This document shows positions 6,371-11,659 of a stretch of 11,659 nt of DNA, one piece after another. Numbering within the stretch: position 1 is the stretch's first letter; every line of letters starts with the position of its first letter. This stretch comes from CAZUQP01 sp964622455 (lineage in GTDB: Bacteria; Pseudomonadota; Gammaproteobacteria; DSM-16500): assembly GCA_964622455.1 (NCBI GenBank), contig CAZUQP010000027.1:1-11659 (forward strand), given 5' to 3'. The position numbers and the translations under genes are program-made. The notes beneath the pieces were generated by a model, which made no database searches, had not been told where the DNA came from, and saw nothing but the letters and a program-made list of their open reading frames with translations.

Positions 6371-7147
6371 ATGGAATACTTCATCATACCAATCATTGCT
6401 TGCTGCGCTTCTTTGCTTACATTTTTTTCTGGATTTGGGCTCGGTACATTATTGTTACCTGTTGTTGCTTTATTCTTTCCGCTACCTGTGGCCGTGATAA
6501 TGACAGCATGTGTTCACTTGTTAAGTAATTTTTTCAAACTTATTTTAATTGGAAAACATGCTGACAAAAAAATTGTCTGGCGTTTTGGTATCCCTGCTTT
6601 AATAGGTTCTGTTATGGGTGCTTTTTCACTTATTTTCTTATTACATATTCCAACGATAGCCACTTATCACTTATGGGGGCATCTTTATTCAATACAGATT
6701 TTAAATATCGTTATTGGTGTACTGTTAATCGTTTTTACAACACTAGAAGCAAAAAAAGAAAAAATTACCTTTGCACCCCCCAAACACCATGCTTTGTTGA
6801 TCGGCGGCTTATTAAGCGGATTTTTTGGAGGACTTTCAGGATTTCAGGGTGCGTTACGAAGTTTATTTTTAATAAAATATACCTTAACTAAAGAGGCTTT
6901 TGTTGCAACAGGCATTGCCATTGCTTGTATGGTAGATATTGCAAGAATCCCTACCTATGGTTTTTCCTTACCATTGATCACGTTGGAAAATAACATAACG
7001 CTATTTAGCGTTACTGTATTAGCTGCATTTGTAGGCGCTTATTTAGGTAATATTTTCTTGAAAAGAATACCTATTCATTTTATAAAAACAGTGATGAGTG
7101 CATTGATATACATTATTTCAGTTGGCTTAATAATTGGAATAGTCTAA
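6371..7147 (+). CDS. TauE/SafE (TSUP) family membrane transporter
   Basis: This is a 258-residue inner-membrane protein with about seven to eight hydrophobic helices in the two-half TSUP arrangement. The first-half motif is SGFGLGTLLLP (20-30). The second-half counterpart is GGLLSGFFGGLSGFQGALRS (145-164), with a charged cytoplasmic loop between the halves (EAKKEK, 126-131). TSUP proteins are linked to sulfite, sulfonate, sulfoacetate or other small organic anion transport; the direction is often export. The start has GAGAG (6357-6361) nine bases upstream, overlapping the stop of the small membrane protein gene. It is last in the operon. The convergent GH18 gene ends 32 bases later, and only a weak bulged stem is visible in between. 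Its presence beside a methyltransferase and an MHS symporter suggests handling of a small anionic metabolite, which is inference. Confidence 0.87.
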   Translation: MEYFIIPIIACCASLLTFFSGFGLGTLLLPVVALFFPLPVAVIMTACVHLLSNFFKLILIGKHADKKIVWRFGIPALIGSVMGAFSLIFLLHIPTIATYHLWGHLYSIQILNIVIGVLLIVFTTLEAKKEKITFAPPKHHALLIGGLLSGFFGGLSGFQGALRSLFLIKYTLTKEAFVATGIAIACMVDIARIPTYGFSLPLITLENNITLFSVTVLAAFVGAYLGNIFLKRIPIHFIKTVMSALIYIISVGLIIGIV

Positions 7148-7179
7148 ATGTAAGTAGATGCGTAAGGTGAGTTAGTCAG

Positions 7180-8226
7180 CTATAACAAGCCCCATACTTT
7201 AGGATCTTCGGTCCCAATTCGAAATAATGAAAAACCGCGTAAATGATATTTTTTAATGAGCGCTAATTTTGCTTTGAACGAATCTTTATCCTCCAGAAAA
7301 ATATATTCATTTAACCAATTATTTTCATACATCGCGTAATGCACTTGATCGAGTTGATTCCATTGAAGCGTTGCATCGTGTTTCTTGATAAGATGACTCG
7401 CCGTTTGATAGGGAATAGCATCGTTTTGGATCGTAATTTTTTTGTCGGTACCTTTTCCGGTATACCAAAATCCCGAATAAGTTGGAATGCCGAGTGAAAT
7501 TTTTTCTGCGGGTATGGATTGCAGTGTATTCTGGATGACAGCTTCAACCCAAGGAACACTCGCAACAGGCCCGGGTGTTACGCGGCCAAGATGTTGATCA
7601 TATGCCATCAGCGTCACAAAATCAGCAATGTTTCCTAATGTTTTTAAATCATAAGCGCCACCAAAATTTTCATACATTCTTTTTTGATAAGAAGATGCAA
7701 AAGGGCCATCACTCACCAAAGGCGGAATTGTAAAACTAATGAAAAATCCATGGGCATGAAATAATTGTGCTGCCGTTTTATAAAATGTGGTGAGTGTATT
7801 TTTATCTTTTAATTCTGCCATTTCAAAATCAAATTGCACACCATACAAATGATTTTTTTCACATAACTTAAGAAGGGCAAAAAGCGCTTTTTTTTGTGCG
7901 GCAGGATGCGCCAAAAAAACGTGGCCTTTATCTTCATCAAAAGAAGAATTGGTGACCATCGCCATTAGATGAATGGAATTTTTCTCGGTAAAATCAAGAA
8001 TAGCAGGCTCAATAAATCCAGTAACGACACCTTTTTTGTCGAAGTGATAAGCTTGTGTAATTAATAGATCAATGAATTGAGTGTGCGCTGAAAGTGTTTG
8101 TAACCATTCAGCCGTTTTTTTCTGATCGTTACTGTGCAGAAGATAAAATATTTTTTCAATTGAAAAGCTGGATGATGAATAAATAAATAAAAAAAAGATA
8201 GCTGCTATTTTATAAATAAATTTCAT
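7180..8226 (-). CDS. Secreted GH18-fold glycosyl hydrolase (YaaH/SleL-like)
   Basis: This 348-residue protein has a signal peptide (MKFIYKIAAIFFLFIYSSSS then FS, about 1-22) and is probably periplasmic or secreted. The remainder fits a single GH18 TIM barrel. The strand-4 catalytic motif is GVQFDFE (129-135) with Glu135 as the proton donor and Asp133. The family DxxDxDxE pattern is incomplete: Tyr128 and Gln131 replace the first two Asp. The strand-6 motif LMAYD is at 206-210, LGIPTYSGFWY follows at 245-255, and the last strand carries GFSLFRIGTEDP (331-342). This fits YaaH/SleL-type enzymes acting on peptidoglycan amino sugars better than true chitinases. It has no attached LysM or chitin-binding domain. 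A weak promoter (TATACT at 8259-8264) lies in the 72-base divergent region shared with the aquaporin gene. Confidence 0.85.
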   Translation of the reverse strand: MKFIYKIAAIFFLFIYSSSSFSIEKIFYLLHSNDQKKTAEWLQTLSAHTQFIDLLITQAYHFDKKGVVTGFIEPAILDFTEKNSIHLMAMVTNSSFDEDKGHVFLAHPAAQKKALFALLKLCEKNHLYGVQFDFEMAELKDKNTLTTFYKTAAQLFHAHGFFISFTIPPLVSDGPFASSYQKRMYENFGGAYDLKTLGNIADFVTLMAYDQHLGRVTPGPVASVPWVEAVIQNTLQSIPAEKISLGIPTYSGFWYTGKGTDKKITIQNDAIPYQTASHLIKKHDATLQWNQLDQVHYAMYENNWLNEYIFLEDKDSFKAKLALIKKYHLRGFSLFRIGTEDPKVWGLL

Positions 8227-8254
8227 AAACTGCCATGTAGTAAAATTCCAGAAA

Positions 8255-8265
8255 GTATAGTATAC
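8255..8265. repeat. Palindrome GTATA-G-TATAC in the divergent region
   Basis: A perfect 11-base inverted repeat lies between the divergent GH18 and aquaporin genes. It covers two overlapping minus-strand TATACT hexamers, one of which is a possible -10 for the GH18 gene (TTGAAT at 8284-8289 would be its -35, with a long 19-base spacer). It could be an operator or simply AT-rich promoter sequence. Confidence 0.35.
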
Positions 8266-8298
8266 ATAATTTTCCTATAAAATATTCAAGGTGATTTC

Positions 8299-9033
8299 AT
8301 GGACGCACTGTTACCCCAATGTATAGGCGAATTCGTCGGTACTGCTATGCTGATTTTACTAGGCGATGGAGTTGTTGCGAATGTTTTGTTGAAAGATTCA
8401 AAAGGCCATCAAGCAGGTTGGATCAGTATTACCACCGGATGGTTTGTTGCAGTGGTCATCGGCGTATTTGTTGCGCAATCAGCCGGTTCACCCAATGCAG
8501 ATATTAATCCTGCAATTAGTCTTGCTCGATATGCAAGCCATATTTATAGTTTGACGCAAACATTAGCTTTTATGGCAGCCCAGTTATCGGGCGCATTTCT
8601 TGGTGCCATTCTGGTTTGGCTTGCGTATTTACCTCATTGGAAGCTCACAAAAGAAAAAGATTTGAAACTCATGGTCTTTAGCACAAAACCCGCTATCCGT
8701 TCTTATCCTAGCAATTTATTAACTGAAATTATCGGTACGGGTGTCTTAGTTCTTGGTGTTGCCGCGATTTTTGGTAAAGCGACGGTGACAGGGCCTGCGA
8801 GCGGTTTGGGACCTTATTTGGTAGGCGTGTTGGTTTGGGGAATCGGATTATCGTTGGGCGGCCCGACCGGATATGCCATTAATCCTGCGCGTGATTTGGG
8901 CCCTCGGTTAGCGCATGCGTTTTTACCGATTTCTGGAAAGGGAAATTCTGATTGGGCTTATGCATGGGTGCCCATCGCAGGCCCTTTTATCGGCAGTATT
9001 ATTGCCGTTTGGCTTTGGCAGTGGGTGCATTAA
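8299..9033 (+). CDS. Aquaglyceroporin / MIP family channel (GlpF-like)
   Basis: This is a 244-residue inner-membrane channel with six transmembrane helices and two half-helices. The first NPA is at 70-72 (DINPAIS) and the second at 195-197 (INPARDLGP). Asp199 after the second NPA-Arg is the mark of glycerol-conducting members rather than water-only channels. Selectivity-filter positions compared with E. coli GlpF appear as Trp48, Gly183, Tyr192 (Phe in GlpF) and Arg198. Tyr at that place also occurs in animal aquaglyceroporins. Glycerol or another small neutral solute is the likely substrate. AAGGTGA (8288-8294) is a good ribosome binding site four bases before the ATG. No glycerol kinase or dehydrogenase is in the window. 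The stop codon shares the bases TTAA (9030-9033) with the stop of the convergent ATPase gene. Confidence 0.93.
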   Translation: MDALLPQCIGEFVGTAMLILLGDGVVANVLLKDSKGHQAGWISITTGWFVAVVIGVFVAQSAGSPNADINPAISLARYASHIYSLTQTLAFMAAQLSGAFLGAILVWLAYLPHWKLTKEKDLKLMVFSTKPAIRSYPSNLLTEIIGTGVLVLGVAAIFGKATVTGPASGLGPYLVGVLVWGIGLSLGGPTGYAINPARDLGPRLAHAFLPISGKGNSDWAYAWVPIAGPFIGSIIAVWLWQWVH

Positions 9034-10232
9034 CGTGAATTTTGCTTCAAATATTTTTCCAATCCAATGACTTTAATGATTGTTGTTAAATGATAGTGAC
9101 TGTTTCCGGGGTAAATAACAGTTAATTGATCTAATTTTAAGATATCTTGTGCGAGCTGCATAGATGGAGTTAATTTTGGTGCGTCAGAATATTTAAATTC
9201 GAATCCTAGACGTTTTCCGTTTTTTATAATTAACAAATCCAGTTCACCTTGATTATGTATGCCCCAAAAATAGCATTCTTCCGGCGCAGCATGATGAGCC
9301 CGGATAATTTCTTCTAATGCAAAACCTTCCCACGAAGCGCCTAATTTGGGATGATTTTGCAACGTATGCAGATCGTGAATTCCTAATAAACTATGAAAAA
9401 TACCACTATCTCGAAAATAAATTTTAGGGGATTTAATTTGTCTTTTATCAATATTTTCAATCCACGGGGGAAGTTCCCGTATCATGAATGTTCCTGTTAA
9501 AATATCCAAATAATGTCGAGCAGTTGTGTGAGCAATACCTAGAGATGCACCGATTTCTGAGGCATTAAATAGGTTGCCATGGTAGTGAGCGAGCATCATC
9601 CAAAAACGGCGCAATGTACGAGCTGGAATCTGTATTCCAAGATTAGGAATATCCTGTTCTAAAAAAGTAGTAATGTAGGCTGCACGCCAATCATTGCTGT
9701 TTTGGTCTTTTTTGGCGAGGTACGAATTGGGAAAACCGCCGCGAAACCAAAGTTTATTTATGTTACCAACTTCGGAATAAGAAAATGGTGTAACCTCAAT
9801 ATAGCGAATTCGTCCCGCTAATGTTTCCGACGATTGCTTAATTAAATCACGGGAAGCGCTCCCTAAAATTAAAAATTTGCGCTTTTTGTGTTGATCAACT
9901 AAAACACGTAGTAATGGAAACAATTCTGGCTGTCGTTGTATTTCATCTATGACAATAAAACCTAATAAATTTTCAAGCGCGAGCTTAGGAGCATCTAGTT
10001 TTGCCAAATGATCAGGGTCTTCTAAGTCAAAGTGATGTATCTTAGAACGGGATTTATTGAGAGAGGCAAATTGTTTAACCAACGTCGTTTTGCCGCATTG
10101 CCGGGGACCTAATAAGGCAATAACAGAATGAACGTTTAATGCTTTCTGTAATTGATTAATAAAATATTTTCGCTTGATGATGGGCATATATAATAGACCA
10201 TGAAAATTGAGTGGTTGACGCTCAATTTTCAT
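9030..10232 (-). CDS. AAA-type ATPase with DUF4143 domain
   Basis: This is a 400-residue predicted cytoplasmic ATPase of the AAA_14/DUF4143 group, often found in mobile or defence-like contexts but of unknown role. Walker A is GPRQCGKT (42-49), Walker B FIVIDEIQ (92-99), and a sensor-like GSAS (124-127) and LAGR (138-141) follow. A winged-helix-like section lies at about 215-250. The C-terminal DUF4143 part ends in a PD-(D/E)xK-like pattern (GELDLLI 329-335, FEFKY 345-349), suggesting a nuclease fold. The start is ambiguous. ATG at 10230-10232 has a strong AAAGGA site and begins 10 bases after the tolC stop, while ATG at 10185-10187 (Met16) gives the usual family N-terminus but has a poor site. 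The 12-bp hairpin at 10200-10232 covers the upstream ATG. Confidence 0.88.
   Translation of the reverse strand: MKIERQPLNFHGLLYMPIIKRKYFINQLQKALNVHSVIALLGPRQCGKTTLVKQFASLNKSRSKIHHFDLEDPDHLAKLDAPKLALENLLGFIVIDEIQRQPELFPLLRVLVDQHKKRKFLILGSASRDLIKQSSETLAGRIRYIEVTPFSYSEVGNINKLWFRGGFPNSYLAKKDQNSNDWRAAYITTFLEQDIPNLGIQIPARTLRRFWMMLAHYHGNLFNASEIGASLGIAHTTARHYLDILTGTFMIRELPPWIENIDKRQIKSPKIYFRDSGIFHSLLGIHDLHTLQNHPKLGASWEGFALEEIIRAHHAAPEECYFWGIHNQGELDLLIIKNGKRLGFEFKYSDAPKLTPSMQLAQDILKLDQLTVIYPGNSHYHLTTIIKVIGLEKYLKQNSR
10200..10232 (-). terminator. Perfect 12-bp-arm hairpin between tolC and the ATPase gene
   Basis: ATGAAAATTGAG (10200-10211) and CTCAATTTTCAT (10221-10232) are exact reverse complements. 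One wobble and one further pair extend the stem to 14 bp with a GTTGA loop. It starts 10 bases after the tolC stop. The core TTGAG/CTCAA is flanked by AAAA and TTTT on both strands, as in a bidirectional factor-independent terminator, but the T-runs are only four long. It also covers the upstream ATPase start codon, so a role in translation control is possible. Confidence 0.55.
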
Positions 10233-10242
10233 TGTATCCTTT

Positions 10243-11589
10243 TTATTGCTTTTTGTAAATCAACCACGAATTTAAAGCGGCCAAGTCTTCTGCACTCAAG
10301 GTGCCGGCTGCTTGTTTTAAAGCGAGCAAATTATTCACGTAAGCATAGCGGTCTGTTGCATATTGCTGCTGTGCTTGGTACACCTGCTCTTGTTGGTTTA
10401 ATACATTCACTAAAATTTCTGTTCCCACTTTATATCCTGCTTCCATACCATCAAGCGAACTGATATTCGATTTGATCGATTGCCTATCGGCTTCAACTTT
10501 GCTGATACCAGCGACTACATTTAAATAACTTTGGCGAGTTTGAGTGAGCGTGCTGCGCAATTGAAATTCAAGCTGCTGTAAAGCAACTTCATAATTATAT
10601 TTTGCTTGATCTGTTTCCGCGATCACTAAACCGCCTTGAACCAGCGGAATGTTTAAGTTTAATGTCGCAGATGCAGTATGCGTTTGGCTTGATCCGCTAG
10701 TCAAATAAACATTGTTCCGGCCCGATGCGCGATAATAATCATCTTCATAAGAACCTTGCACGCTTAACGTCGGTAAATGTCCGCCAAATTGTTGTTTAAT
10801 GATATCGCGGTAAGAATTTGCAGAATATTGCGCTGCTTTGATGGACCAATTTTGTTTGCCGGCTGTAGTCACCCATTCTTCCATGTTAGCAGGCGTTGGT
10901 GTAATCAACGGAAAATCATCGCGTAAAGTAGCCAAAGAAGGATAGAAGACACCCGTGATTGCGCGTAAATTTTCTTTGTCTGTTTCAAGCGTTGCTTCGG
11001 CTGCAATATAATTGGCAACTGCTGTTTCATAAGAGGCCCGCGCGGTATAAACATTGGTTTTGGTTTTTAAGCCGACACGATATTGTTGAGTGATTTGATC
11101 TAATTGTTTTTCATAGGCGGTGCGTGTTGAGCGAATATAAATTAAATTTTCCTGATCTTTAAGCACATTAAAATAAGCAGAAGCCACACGGATCATCAAA
11201 TTTTGGGTGGCGGCACTTAGTGTAGCATCTGCACCAGTGGCAAGTTGTCTTGCACTTGCAAGCCCTGCAAATTGGCTAAAATTAAAAACCGTCTGAGATA
11301 AATTGAGCGTGACATTATAACCGCGCTGAGTGGTTGACACATTTCCTGACGCAGGGCCCGATGATAGTATGCGGGTGACATTCGGTGCCTGAGCGACAAT
11401 AGATGCGCTCGGTAATAAATTCGATAAACTAATGGGAACGCCTTCTCTTGTCGAGAGTCTTTGTGAAACAGCTTGTTGATAGGTGGGATCACTGACCAGC
11501 GCCTCATGAAAAACTTGCATTAAATCAGCAGCATTTGCCGATACAGAAATGCAAAAAATCAAAACAGCGGCTATATATTTTTTTTTCAT
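10243..11589 (-). CDS. tolC: TolC family outer membrane channel protein
   Basis: This 448-residue outer membrane protein forms the exit duct for type I secretion and tripartite efflux systems. The signal peptide is about 1-20, ending in SANA before ADLMQVF. The two repeated outer-membrane-efflux domains are visible. The first contains the beta-barrel strand region GYNVTLNLSQTVFNFSQ (90-106) and the long coiled helices RVASAYFNVLKDQ (134-146) to RVGLKTKTNVYTARASYETA (171-190). The second repeats this order, with the barrel strand around LNLNIPLVQGG and a helix ending VGTEILVNVLNQQEQVYQAQ. It is shorter than E. coli TolC (493) mainly at the C-terminus, which is usual outside the enterics. The ribosome binding site is weak (GAGTAG further upstream than usual). 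No inner-membrane pump or adaptor gene is in the window. The ATPase gene follows after 10 bases. Confidence 0.94.
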   Translation of the reverse strand: MKKKYIAAVLIFCISVSANAADLMQVFHEALVSDPTYQQAVSQRLSTREGVPISLSNLLPSASIVAQAPNVTRILSSGPASGNVSTTQRGYNVTLNLSQTVFNFSQFAGLASARQLATGADATLSAATQNLMIRVASAYFNVLKDQENLIYIRSTRTAYEKQLDQITQQYRVGLKTKTNVYTARASYETAVANYIAAEATLETDKENLRAITGVFYPSLATLRDDFPLITPTPANMEEWVTTAGKQNWSIKAAQYSANSYRDIIKQQFGGHLPTLSVQGSYEDDYYRASGRNNVYLTSGSSQTHTASATLNLNIPLVQGGLVIAETDQAKYNYEVALQQLEFQLRSTLTQTRQSYLNVVAGISKVEADRQSIKSNISSLDGMEAGYKVGTEILVNVLNQQEQVYQAQQQYATDRYAYVNNLLALKQAAGTLSAEDLAALNSWLIYKKQ

Positions 11590-11644
11590 TTTAAAATACT
11601 ACTCATTACTGTAAAGGTTACGTAATTCCAACCTCCCTACGTAC

Positions 11645-11659
11645 CGCGCTTTATGCGCG
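11645..11659. repeat. GC-rich hairpin CGCGC-TTTAT-GCGCG at the window edge
   Basis: CGCGC (11645-11649) and GCGCG (11655-11659) pair perfectly over a 5-base loop. The stem may continue past the window. It is far more GC-rich than its surroundings, lies about 55 bases upstream of tolC, and may be the 3' stem of the preceding gene. The neighbouring TTACGTAA (11618-11625) and TACGTA (11638-11643) are short palindromes of unknown meaning. Confidence 0.4.

Noticed and set aside
6157..6396. 79-codon open frame on the minus strand
   Set aside because: It is antisense to the end of the MFS gene, the small membrane protein gene and the TSUP start. Its translation is an AT-rich shadow full of Lys and Asn, with no ribosome binding site.
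7148..7179. Possible terminator between the convergent TSUP and GH18 genes
   Set aside because: Only a five-pair stem with a bulge (around 7171-7186) is visible, and it has no T-run on either strand.
10200..10463. 87-codon open frame on the + strand starting MKIEW
   Set aside because: It starts in the inverted repeat, which creates an ATGAAAATTGAG on both strands, and then runs antisense through tolC. No family features.
1..11659. CRISPR array, tRNA or rRNA genes, insertion sequences
   Set aside because: I saw no regularly spaced direct repeats, no cloverleaf-like or rRNA-like segments, and no transposase motifs with terminal repeats anywhere in the window.

Overview
The window looks like a chromosomal stretch of a low-GC gammaproteobacterium. 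Gene content and protein style (coaD next to a YfhL-type 2[4Fe-4S] ferredoxin, family 4 uracil-DNA glycosylase, YiiX-type cysteine amidase, TolC, aquaglyceroporin) fit the Legionellales/Coxiella side of that class. This lineage call is a judgement from protein motifs, not a database match. I see no rRNA, tRNA, CRISPR array, transposase or phage gene.

Layout: 1-234 has no convincing gene but holds several short inverted repeats and a transposon-end-like (sequencing-adaptor-like) stretch. 235-801 (-) encodes a small two-helix glycine-rich membrane protein with a disordered tail, with its own promoter. 911-2234 (-) is a two-gene unit: family 4 uracil-DNA glycosylase, then a YiiX-like amidase. 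A tight divergent promoter region separates it from coaD plus ferredoxin (2274-3011, +). 3112-7147 (+) is a clearly more AT-rich block: a LysR regulator, then a tightly packed run of SAM-dependent methyltransferase, MHS-type MFS transporter, a 59-residue membrane protein at 6179-6358 that is easily missed, and a TauE/SafE-type transporter. A textbook LysR T-N11-A dyad and a sigma70-like promoter lie between the regulator and the methyltransferase. 7180-8226 (-) is a secreted GH18-fold protein, divergent from an aquaglyceroporin (8299-9033, +). The aquaporin stop overlaps the stop of a DUF4143 AAA ATPase (-), which lies just downstream of tolC (-). A perfect 12-bp-arm hairpin sits at the tolC/ATPase junction.

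How the genes may work together: coaD (coenzyme A synthesis) and the ferredoxin are housekeeping. The LysR block looks like an acquired, self-regulated transport-and-modification cassette with a methyltransferase and three membrane proteins. It is the best candidate in the window for an undescribed system, but its substrate cannot be read from the sequence. The remaining genes look like unrelated single-gene or two-gene units.
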